Shown piece after piece: positions 22,012-32,430 of a stretch of 64,000 nt of DNA. The stretch covers positions 558,001-622,000 of the forward strand of contig JAFEKR010000030.1 of NCBI GenBank assembly GCA_019022495.1, read 5' to 3'. Origin of the DNA: Epichloe hybrida (Eukaryota; Ascomycota; Sordariomycetes; Hypocreales; Clavicipitaceae). A program made the translations under genes and the position numbers. Under the pieces are notes generated by a model. That model saw only the letters and a program-made list of their open reading frames with translations, did no database searches and was not told where the DNA came from. The stretch's first letter is position 1. Every line of letters begins with the position of its first letter.

Positions 22012-23556
22012 TTATAGTCTCTCTTATAATCTCTTCTATAACTAAAGAGGTATTAAAGTTTAATAAAGCACTTCTTTAAGGGATACTAGAATTAAATATC
22101 CTAGGCCTTGCTTAATAAGAACGCTATAATCTTATAGAGAATTATATAATTCTCTAATAACTTCCTTTATAGCCCTTTTAAAGGTGTCTTTAGACTAGCC
22201 TTTAAAGTCTTCTTAGAATAATTCCTATAGGTTATTATCTCTCTAACCTTAATACTTACTAAGGTTAATAAATCTTATAATCTAGTTATTAAGCTTAAGC
22301 TATGTAGTAGTCTCTAGATCTAGTTTAATGAATTCTTTCTAATTACTAGAGAAGTTATAAGTAAGCTATTAAAGGTATAAAGGTAACTTATGCTCTTAGG
22401 GTCTTTTAGGGGTAATAGTTAAAGCCTTATTATTACTAGTAGCCTTTGCTCTTATAGAAAATCTAGATTCCTTTACTATCTTTAACTATAAAAGAAATAT
22501 TACTAATTTATTATTTTTACTACTAATTAAGCTCCTATATTTACCTATTACTATTATAAGGTTCTTCTTTTATATTTTAGGAGCGTTATTACTCTAATAA
22601 AATTAGAAGATTATAAAAACAGGAAAAATAAAAGAAAAAGTAGTAGAAGTAGTAAAAGTAGTAATAAGAATAAATTAATAAAGATAAAGAAAGTAATAGA
22701 AGTTCTAAAAGTAATTAAAAAATAATAGGAAAAGTAATAAGGGAATAATAGGAATTACTACTTCCTATTTTTTATAAAAAGGAGGGATAGAGGTAATCTC
22801 TCTCTCTTACTAATAAGTATAGGGTAAATAGCACTAAGAGTAAAGGGGGTAAAAAATAAGTAGTAAATACTTATAGGAAGAGATTAAAGGTCTATTAGAA
22901 GGTAATGTGTTAAAGGGAATTTATAAGTAAGTTAGCTAGCTTAGCTAAGGTTATTTAATATTAGGTTTAAAATAAATACCTTATAGTAATAGATTTAGTT
23001 AGTTAGTTAGTTTTCTTATAATAGATAATAAAATTAATAATTAATAACAATATCCTAGATAAATATAATAAAGTTATATCCCTTAGCCTAAGGGTTAATA
23101 GATTAATTCCTTAGAAGCCTAATAAGCTTATAACTAGGATTCTAGTCTCTTCCTTTAGTATACTTATATAGTTATGCCTCTTTACTATAATAACTATTAT
23201 AGTATAATAAGAGGTAGTAGTAGTAGTATTTGTAGAAATATCTCTTCTTATAATACTTAGCTTATCTATAGTTATAAAGTTAACTACTAATTAGTGTTAG
23301 TTATACTAAGGTCTTACGTAAGTATAAGGGTAATCCTATATAATTAAAGTTAATAATAGTTAGTTAGCTAGCTAGGAGAGAGAGAGAGAAGAGAGGGAAA
23401 GTCTAGATACTAGAAAAGTAAGCGAAATTTGTATATAGGGTAAAAGAGGGGGTGGTGAATTAATATAGCTAATTATATTACGTGTATTACGCTGGACCTA
23501 TAATTAGTCTAGTCCTTAGCTACGATTAAACTAATAAAAATCCAAAGGAATTAATA
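22012..23556. other. AT-rich relic, no assignable gene
   Basis: RIP-degraded sequence continuous with 14123-14904 before copia insertion. The minus strand of 22150-22450 reads gag-like acidic/basic helices (for example KDTFKRAIKEVIREL), but the capsid family could not be confirmed. A GA-rich microsatellite lies near 23373-23396. The stretch ends where the 1-kb duplication begins at 23557. Confidence 0.35.
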
Positions 23557-24560
23557 TAAATAAGGTTATTTTATATTTACTTAACTTAATTAAGGCCTAG
23601 GTAACTCTTAGAAAGTACCTTTTCTAGAGGAAGTTAAAATAGTCTTCCTATATTTCTAAACCTATGTAATAATTATTAATATAGATAGAAAAGGAAGTGT
23701 ATAAATCTTCTATGTATCCTAGAATTAATTTGCTCTTAGTACTATCCTAGAAGAAGAGGTATCTAAAAGTTAGGTCCCTAAATCTAGCGTAAGTTACTAG
23801 TAATCCCTTTAGTCCTTATACTATATTATTATAATAATATATTTTATTTAGCCTAGTAAAAGCTAATTTATGTTTATTAGGTAGATAAATACTAATGGCC
23901 TAAAATCTATTTAAAGCATTAGTTTATAATAGAATCTGTGGGTAATTATAATGAATTAAATCTAGATTAGCTTCTATATTATAACATAGGTAACCTAGTT
24001 TAATTATTTTACTATTTATATCTTTATAGTTATAAACCACTTAGAAAACCTTCTATCTAGGTTTTAGAGTAAAAATTATTAGTATAACCTATTTAAAGTT
24101 ACTATAAATAATAATTCCTACTCTTTTTATTACTAGGAAAACTTATTTTAAGAAACCTTAATAAGTAGTAAAATACTTATATTATTTATATTTACTAGGC
24201 TTTGCTCCTAGGATTAGATTAATATAATGCTAGATAAGATTAGTAGTGTAAATATCTTTAAGCTTTAAAATAAAGTAGTCTTTAAAAGTATAATATAACT
24301 ATATAATTATTATTCTCTAGTTATTATCTCCTATATAGCTTCCTAGTGTTATATATAAATTCTTAAACTATAAAAAAATAGTTTTAAGGGGTAAGGTAAA
24401 TAATAGATAATTTATATAGAGATTTCGGAATCTTAAGGGGTAGCCCTTAATTTCCTAATTTCCTATATAAATTAACTTACTAGTCTATCTTACTATATCC
24501 TATGCACCTAGTGTATGCTTTCCTAGTAAAGTTAAATTAGCTAAGTTTATAGTATAATAT
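23557..24560 (-). repeat. 1004-bp duplication R1 (second copy of an RT segment of relic G)
   Basis: It matches 26176-27179 base for base in length (1004 bp each) with scattered transitions. On the minus strand it encodes the same RT segment (LPNKHKLAFTRLNK, GLKGLLVTYARF). Here that segment follows an integrase fragment and is cut off before the later RT motifs. This copy is therefore out of place and R2 is in its native context. Confidence 0.8.
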
Positions 24561-27500
24561 ATTACTATAGTTCTATGTTTCTCTAAGGCTACTTAAAATA
24601 TTAGGTTCTTAAAGTATAAGCTATTATTATAATAGATTTTTCTTAGCTATCTAAATATTAGGCTCTAGCTTTTATCCTAAGCTTATATAATAGAATCCCC
24701 TATAACCTCTCTATAGGATTATCCTAATGTAAATCTTATTATATAGTCTATAGTAACTAATATATACGCGTCCTTATTCTTTACCTTTAGTGTTATTAGA
24801 CCTAAATAATCTATTATAACTAATCCCTATAGTTTTAAAACTATAATAGTCTTAGGATTTACCTAAGAAACTTATATTTTAGTTTATTAATATACTAGAT
24901 ATAAGTAATAATATAATTCTATATCTTTACTTTAATCTAGCTAGAAATACTTCCTATAAAGTTTATATATTATAATTACTATCCTAAAATACCCTCTAGT
25001 ATTATATACTTCTTATAATCTCTTAGGCACTTTAGCTAATAATATATATTTTACTAATAACTTATTAGACTTTAAATAATATAAAGTTTAGTTAAAAATT
25101 TAATACTTTAAGAATTAATACTAAATAAGTTTATATTATTTATTTAAGATAGTTTAGTGTTTAAAAACTATAGCTAATAGGATTTCTTTATACTATATTA
25201 ATTTAAACTACTTAAGAAGTCTTTAATATAACTTCTTTATTATATCTTTATTTAAACTCTTACTCTCTAGTAAAATTAAAGTTATATTTATTAAAACTAA
25301 TATTAGTTAGTTTTCTCTAGCTAGTATAATATTAACTTTTATTTTCCTATTTACTAAAACTAAATCTAATCTTAAATAATCTAGTATCTAAGATATTTTA
25401 TTTATAATCTTTATAATCTTTATAGTATTTAGATAATAAATATATTCTATATTTAACTCTTAGAGTATATTTACCTATTAAGCTACCTTCCTATAGACTT
25501 TAGATATATTTACTATTAAATTAATAATACCTTTATAATCTATATAGACTTTTAATAGGTATAGTAAATAGTTAAGTAACTATCTTATTTCTTTTAGTCC
25601 TATTATAATAGTAAATATCTTTTTTTCTCGTATAAAATATTACTTCTTAGTATTTCCTAACTAATATAATATTTATATAATAATTTATACCTTTAGGAAA
25701 TTAATATTAGTAATACTAGTTCTTAGTTTTATATTCTCTATCTAGAATAATACTTCTCCTATTCTAGTATCTAATATATCTATAGCTATATAAAACTATA
25801 ATCCTAGTCTAGCGCTAAATATAGCGTTTTCTTAAATACTTTTATATATTTTTATTATTACTTATTAAGCTTTTAGTGTTTACTTAGGTTTTTCTCTTAA
25901 TACTTTCTCTTTCTAAATAAAGGGTTTTCTTATTTTTATTATTTTTGGTTTTTTATAAAAGAAAGCCTTCTTAATAGTAACCACTAAGTTAGATTTTCCT
26001 AGTATATATTTTTATAGGAATAGAGTTAGGTAAATAAGTATAAGTACTTTATCCTAGGATTAAGGTAGTTAGTCTTTGAATTATTTAGCTAGAATAGTAA
26101 ATTAGTTATAATATTTTTAAGCTAGTTATATTTTTCTATCTTTTAAGGAATATTTAATATATTTAACTTTAAAAGTAAATAAGGTTATTTTATATTTACT
26201 TAACCTAATTAAGGCCTAGGTAACTCTTAGAAAGTATCTTTTCTAGAGGAAGTTAAAATAGTCTTCCTATGTTTTTAAACCTAAGTAATAATTATTAATA
26301 TAGATAGAAAAGAAAGTATATAAATCTTTTATGTATCCTAGAATTAATTTGCTCTTAGTACTATCCTAGAAAAAAAGGTATCTAAAAGTTAGGTCCTTAA
26401 ATTTAGCGTAAGTCACTAGTAATCCCTTTAGTCCTTATGCTATATTATTATAATAATATATTCTGTTTAGCCTAGTAAAAGCTAATTTGTGTTTATTAGG
26501 TAAATAGATATTAATAGCCTAAAATCCGTTTAAAGCATTAGTTTATAATAGAATCTGTGAGTAACTATAATAAATTAAATCTAGATTAGCTTCTATATTA
26601 TAATATAGGTAACCTAGTTTAATTGTTTTGCTATTTATATCTCTATAGTTATAAACTACTTAGAAAACCTTTTATCTAGGTTTTAAAGCAAAAATTATTA
26701 GTATAACCTATTTAAAGTTACTATAAATAATAATTCCTGCTCTCTCTATTACTAGGAAAACCTATTTTAAGAAACCTTAATAAGTAGTAAAATACTTATA
26801 TTATTTACGTTTACTAGGCTTTGCTCCTAGGATTAGGTTAATATAATACTAGATAAAATTAGTAGTGTAAATATCTTTAAGCTTTAAAATAAAGTAGTCT
26901 TTAAAAGTGTAATATAACTATATAATTATTATTCTTTAGTTATTATCTCCTATATAGCTTCCTAGTGTTATATATAAATTCTTAAACTATAAAATAATAG
27001 TTTTAGGGGGTAAGGCGGATAATAGATGATTTATATAGAGATTTTAGAATCTTAAGGGGTAGCCCTTAATTTCCTAATTTCCTATATAAATTAACTTACT
27101 AGTCTATCTTGCTATATCCTATATACCTAGTGCATGCTTTCCTAGTAAAGTTAAATTAGCTAAGTCTATAGTATAATATTTACTAGTCCTAGTTTCTCTT
27201 ACTAAACCTTGCCACTTCCTATTTATATAAGGATTTCTAATTTCTAAGGGGAATCCCTTAATATTCTAATTATATATACTAATTAGTGTATACGTATATC
27301 CTTTTGTGTCTAGGTTATATTTGCTTTTCTACTCCATAACTAAGTCCTTAGAATACTATAACCTATTTAATGCTTTCTAAGGCGAAACTTTAATCTAGTT
27401 ATTTATATAGGGTTTTTTATTTCTCTAGGTAAATCCCTTAATTTCTTACTTTCCTATATAAATTAAGTCTCTCTAATATTCATTAGTGTCTAGATTATGC

Positions 27501-27664
27501 TTATCTTACTAGGGTAGCTAAGCTAATCTTATAAGTATTTCTAGGAGGTCTAATAGTTCTATTTCCTTATCTTCTATTAGGTTAGAGGTTGTTTTATTCT
27601 CTTTAAGTTCTTTCTCCCTTTAATTCAGCTATTTAAGCTTTATAATACTATAATTAGTGTTTTT
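24561..27664 (-). pseudogene. Relic G pol: RT, RNase H and integrase (minus strand)
   Basis: Reading leftwards from 27664: a leader with repeated EIKG-P peptide blocks; RT in 27179-26100 with HKLAFTRLNRIYYYNN, YINN near 26300 (family YIDD) and KVKYIKYSLKDRK; RNase H near 25830-25480 with FYIAIDILDTRIGEVL and KVYIDYKGIINLI; then integrase near 25060-24570 with VIIDYLGLI, ILVTIDYIIRFTLG and YYNNSLYFKNLIF, ending abruptly at R1. The order RT, RNase H, IN marks it as Ty3/gypsy. The gag/protease half of the same relic lies at 53758-58138, separated by the insertion of element C. It is heavily RIP-degraded. Confidence 0.75.
26176..27179 (-). repeat. 1004-bp duplication R2 (RT segment in native context)
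   Basis: Partner of 23557-24560. Its minus-strand frame continues without break into KVKYIKYSLKDRK at 26175, so this is the original location. Both copies carry RIP changes, some shared and some private. Confidence 0.8.
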
Positions 27665-29783
27665 TGTCACGACTGTGGTGGGAGAGATATAAACGGAGTG
27701 AAGGCTAAGGTTCTTAGTTATAGCCAGAGCATTGCAATACAATACAATACATGTATTATTTGTATTGTTTTGTATTTTTTTTCTTTTTTTTTAGTTTTAA
27801 GTAAATTCCTTAATTATAAGGTATATATAGTTAATATAATAGCTTATAATAGCTTATAATAGCTTATAATAGCTTATATATATATATTACTTCTATTACT
27901 TATATAACTTAAAATATTATTAGTGTTAAAGTTTAATTAAAAATAAATAAGTAATAAATTAATATAATATAAATATAAGTATTTATAAGTAAATTACTAT
28001 AGAAAAAGCTAGACTTATTAATTATTTAGTATTTAAAGGTTTTTTAAAATATTAATAAAATAAAATTCCTTTCTTTTTTATGTTTTTAATATTATACTAT
28101 TTATAATTTTATACTAATAGAAAGTAAGTCCTAATATAACTATAAGACTTACTTTAGTATATTTCTCTCTTTTTAACTAAAATTACATAACTAAGTAAAG
28201 AGATTATTATGTTTATAGTATAACTAATAGGACCCACTTTTAGACCCACTTTTGTATATATATTTCTTTTTAGCTAGAATTATATAACTAAGTAAAGAGA
28301 TAATACTAGGTTTATAGTATAACTAATAGGACCCACTTTTAGACCCACTTTTATATATCCTCCTCTTCTTAGCTAAAGTTATATAACTATAGAAAGGGAT
28401 TATACTTGGTTTTTAGTGTTTAATAAGACCCACTTTTAGACCCACTTTAAGAAACACTATATAACTAAGTAAGTAAGCTAAAAGTAATATAAATAATTAA
28501 ACTTACTTTTAAAGCTTATTTATTTACTTAATACTTTAGAAGCCCTAGGATTATTCCTTTTCTTTTTAGCTTTAGCTTTTCCTAGGTTTTTTCCTTTTCT
28601 TTTAGTTTAAAAAAGGTTTAAAGCTAATATAATTTATTATAATTATAATAAAATAGCTTAATAGTAAAAGAAGCATTTATTAAATAAATTTTAATTTTCT
28701 CTTTATAATAAATTCCTTATATATATAAGTATATTTTTATTAGAGTTTTAATCTTATTTATTTAGAATTATAAATTATTTCTTTAGGGTAAATATTATAT
28801 TTAAAGCAAAAATACTATATTAAAATGCATAGTAAATCCTAAATAAAAGCTAGAAAGATAGGATAACCTTTAAAACATAGAGAATAAATTATACTATAAG
28901 TTAAGTTTAGATAATACTATTTATAGCTACCCTATATATATATATAGCTTAATAGTCTAAATTAGCTAAAACTTTATAATTCTATAACTAAATACCTAAA
29001 TAGTATAAAAAATTAAGGATATCTTATTTAGATTATATTAAAAATCTACTATATAATAAGTATATATACTACCTTACCTTTTTAATAATACATTGTATTA
29101 TATTATAATGTATTGTATTGTATTGTATTATAATGTATTTTTATATAATAAATAATTATAATAAATCATAGAAAATAGATACAAGAATAAAAAGACCCTT
29201 AATATATTAAGAAAAAATCATTTTTTAAAATAGATATAAAAGAATATTACTAAGATATTATATATTTAAAATAAGCTTACTTTTCTAAATAAGCTAAAAC
29301 TTAATAGATTTTTAAATAAATAACTAAATTATATATAAAAATAAGAATACTATAATTAGATTATTTAAAAAATCTACTATATAATGAATTTATATAATAC
29401 CCCACTTATATTTTTCCCTAACAATACATTGTATTGTATGTATTGTATTGTATTGTATTGTATTTTTAATACAATACAATACACAATACAATACATAGGG
29501 CAATACAATACAATACAATACATCGAAGGGCCAAAAAATACAATACAATACAATACAACAATGCTCTGGTTATAGCTAGAGAGCTACTACTTAGGGGTAG
29601 GTATATAAAGGTCTTAAACTCTAACCTTTTATATCTCTTATAGGTAGTCCTTATCTAAATACCCTACTATATATATATAGCTATCTAGTAGCTACTTAGT
29701 TATTTACGTAAGCTAAGGCTTACCTAAGGGCTTTATTATATAACTATCCTATCTATAACTCCCTAGCCTCTATGCTTCTAATA
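27665..29783 (-). repeat. 3' LTR of chromovirus C, interrupted by a hAT-type element
   Basis: 60 bp (27665-27724) plus 207 bp (29577-29783) sum to the 267-bp LTR length. It begins TGTCACGACTGTGG on the plus strand and ends CTTCTAATA (unmutated form CTCCTGACA, as at 53749-53757). The uninterrupted site is present in the 5' LTR as TTAGTTATAGCTAGAG. Confidence 0.9.
27725..29568. mobile_element. hAT-type non-autonomous element, copy 1 (1844 bp)
   Basis: Terminal inverted repeats CAGAGCATTG / CAATGCTCTG are flanked by an 8-bp duplication GTTATAGC (27717-27724 and 29569-29576). The 8-bp site and CAGAG terminus are typical of hAT elements. The interior is very AT-rich with no transposase frame. Both ends carry arrays of the pentamer ACAAT and its inverse ATTGT (left near 27731-27775; right near 29410-29563). 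An internal tandem of about 110 bp ending GACCCACTTTTAGACCCAC is present three times (28225-28452). It is nearly identical to 40907-42764. Confidence 0.9.
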
Positions 29784-30842
29784 TACTACCCCCCTAATAT
29801 ATAATTATCCTTAATTATAAAGAGCTGCTTAGCTAGTGTGTGTTTACTACGTATAACCTATAGTAATATTTATATTACTAGCTATACTATTAGTATGTGG
29901 TATTGTGTCTACTTTAAATAATAAGGTAAATATTATTAGGACCTAGGTAATCCTTCTTATAATATCTAGATTATAGATAGCTATACACTCACTGCTTTAT
30001 TACCTCTAATATACATACCTCTATCTAATAAGTTATTAGCGCTAAGTAAGCAAACTACCTATATTAAGTTTTATAATTAGGTGAAATAGATAGGGTAATA
30101 TATGCTATTTAAAATAAATAACTTCTTATCTAATATTAGGGATATTATATTAATCTTACTAGGAGTTTGTAGCTAGTATGTATATTTACTAGTAGTAGCT
30201 ATAACTATAAATATTATAATTCCTAGATTAGCTATATATAGCATATAAATTACTTAGGGGTCTAGGGCTAATATAAAAAAGGCTTACTTTCCCTTACTTC
30301 TATATACTTTTCTTCCCTTTATATTCTCCCTTAGTATTATAAGTTACCCTTACTTATAGGCTAGTAGCTTTATAGCTTCTCTTATAGTAATTATTAATAT
30401 CCTATAGTATTACTTTATTATTTATATTTATTCTTATTTAAAATATCTAAATCCTCTTAAATACTAAAATATTAGTAGCTTACCTTCTACCTATAAGTTT
30501 CTTATAGTATATTACTACTAACTTACTAGTAGTTAATAATATCTTTAATATAAGTAACTACTTTATTACTATTATCTCCTTCTATTTTAAAGACTCCTAT
30601 AATATCCCCTTTAAAGTCTTCTAGTAAGAAATATTTAGCTTCTAAAATTTCTATATAAGTATAATATCTAAGTCCCCCTAGCGCTTACCTTACTAACTTA
30701 TAGCTAGTAATACTAGTAGAATAAAAATTCCTTATATTTACTATATATAGTAAGTTATAATATAGGCTATTATACCTAAAGATAGTAATAGTGTAAAGCT
30801 ATAATATATTATTAAGGGTAAATCTATCCTAACCTAATATAC
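29784..30842 (-). other. Chromovirus C, 3' internal segment next to its 3' LTR
   Basis: Internal sequence of C between its 3' LTR and the insertion point of element E (target TATAC 30838-30842). No pol domain lies here. The plus strand carries a mostly open frame described separately. The remainder (30541-30842) shows nothing recognisable. Confidence 0.6.
29805..30540 (+). pseudogene. Possible antisense protein frame in chromovirus C
   Basis: A single plus-strand phase, antisense to the element, has long open runs: about 36 codons from 29805, then about 37 codons (DSYTLTALLPLIYIPL onward), then about 43 codons near 30256-30400. All stops are TAA/TAG. It includes WYCVYFK--GKYYQDL near 29896-29945. 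If Tyr codons are RIP-altered Cys, this resembles the Cys-cluster frames of elements A and E, at the same place between chromodomain and 3' LTR. It has no recognised family, and the start codon is not evident. Confidence 0.3.
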
Positions 30843-31044
30843 TGTGAGGACAAAGGGATAGCTAGGCAAGAGGTATGGGGGCGTTCGTATATTAACTGAA
30901 GCTTACTAGGTCTAAGTGTGTTATGCATGCAAGTCACTAACTTATAGGTAGTGACTCGCTAGTGTCACGTGGACCTAGCCCTAGGGTATAGTGCGCCTGC
31001 CTAGTAGTGCGCTAGCACGCTAGTGTTATAAGTAGGGCCTTATA
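30843..31044 (-). repeat. 3' LTR of chromovirus E
   Basis: 202 bp on the plus strand from TGTGAGGACAAAGGG to AGGGCCTTATA. Compared with 37242-37443 the differences are transitions in both directions; each copy has kept bases the other lost to RIP. Confidence 0.93.
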
Positions 31045-32430
31045 ATTACCCCCCCACTTTTAGCTAGGCTCCTAAATAGCTTTTAGTAGGTACTATATAG
31101 CTATTTGCTAAGTGGTAGCTATACTAAAATAATAATAAATAATATTAGTATTTAAGTACAAATTTACCTATAACTCCCTATTATATTACTAACTTTTCCC
31201 TTTCTTATCTATAGCAAACTTTTCCCTAGATACTATTACATTATTAGTTACTATAACTTTACCTTTACTACTTACCTTATTATTAGAATAGAATTAGATA
31301 GGGAAAGCGTTAAGAGCGTTATTATTATAGCTATCCCTAATATCTATTTAAGAGAATGTTCCTATATATATTATCTACGCATAGGTTACGTGGACTTTAA
31401 GAAGAATCCTCTAGCTAAGCCTAACATCCCTTAGATTAACTATTAATTCCCTAGTGTACTAACTACTATTATTAAAGGGAAATATTTAAAGCGTTATATC
31501 TAGTGTGTTAAATATAGTAATACTTATAAGATAGTAAGTATATTATATTCTCTACTCTTTTAGTCCCTAATTGCCTATATCTCTCTAGGTAATGCTAACT
31601 ATATAAGGGGATTTTCTAGATCTTCTTACTACCCTTAATTAGGTAAAAACTTTAATAAATGCCCTAAGTAATTAGGACCCTAATAACCCTAATGATTATA
31701 TGTTTTCCAAGGCAACTCGCTGCTATTTTAGCACCTATTATCTAAACCTTATTTTAGGGTTTAATTACACTAATATAGCTTATTATGTTTCCTTTAGTTT
31801 AACTAGGGCCACTAAGGTCTATTAGGTATATTTTATTATATATTCTCTAGACCTTTGCTTACTCCTTAGGTAGGCCGCTTTAGCCGCATATAATTAGTAT
31901 ATTATTTTATGCTAGTAACTTTTAGTTACTATATATCCTACCCTTACCCTAGGGATTATAAGTTATTACTCCTTCTTTACTACTTATTTACTAACTTTTA
32001 TAGCTAAACTACACTATATATTATAATTCCTAGAAGAGAAAAATAACTTTATAGCTATAACATTATAATCTAGGATTCATGCCCTAGGGGGTAGTAAAGC
32101 ACTAGTTTTTCTAGGTAATAGAGGTAGTAGTTTAGGAGGATAAGAGTAAGGGCGCTAAGTACCTCCTTTATAATAGTGTTATTTTAATATATAAGGGGGT
32201 AACTATAGAAGGGTTTCCTATAAGACTCCTCTCCTTATAAGTGTCTTTTCTTTTATTATTTAGCAAATAGTTTAACAAGGGTTTTAATTAGAGTGTAATA
32301 GTGGCTAATAAGGCTAGGCCTTTTTTATAATTACCTTATCCCTTATTACTTATAACTTAATTATGTCTTACCACGCTTTCTACTTATTTTACTTTAATAG
32401 AAAGCTTAAATTATATATTAAGCGCTTTCT
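31045..32430 (-). other. 3' region of chromovirus E, beyond the chromodomain
   Basis: No pol domain is present. The plus strand contains the open frame at 31174-31690 described separately. 31700-32430 is AT-rich with nothing recognised. Confidence 0.5.
31174..31690 (+). pseudogene. Possible antisense protein frame in chromovirus E with Cys cluster
   Basis: On the plus strand, antisense to pol, about 86 consecutive codons are free of stops from 31174 to a TAG near 31433, unusually long for this TAA/TAG-rich background. The same phase continues with only RIP-type stops to a TAA-TGA near 31690. It reads LIIRIELDRESVKSV (near 31270), YVDFKKNPLAKPNIP, then RYIQCVKYSNTYKIV near 31490-31535. With Tyr restored to Cys in principle, that is a C-x2-C-x2-C-x3-C-like zinc-binding cluster. 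No family is assigned. The matching positions in A and C make a shared antisense gene plausible, though unproven. Confidence 0.4.

Noticed and set aside
23557..27179. R1/R2 as a pair of LTRs around a short element
   Set aside because: Equal length is tempting, but both copies encode an RT segment, lack TG...CA ends and a target duplication, and R2 continues in frame into the rest of RT.
27731..27780. Short regular repeats suggestive of a CRISPR array
   Set aside because: The unit is a 5-bp microsatellite without spacers, inside a eukaryotic hAT-type element.
29384..29575. Tyr/Ile/Cys-rich frames in the hAT-type elements (also 42567-42749 and 42574-42882)
   Set aside because: They translate the ACAAT/ATTGT pentamer array, which has no stop in some phases. 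No transposase motif.
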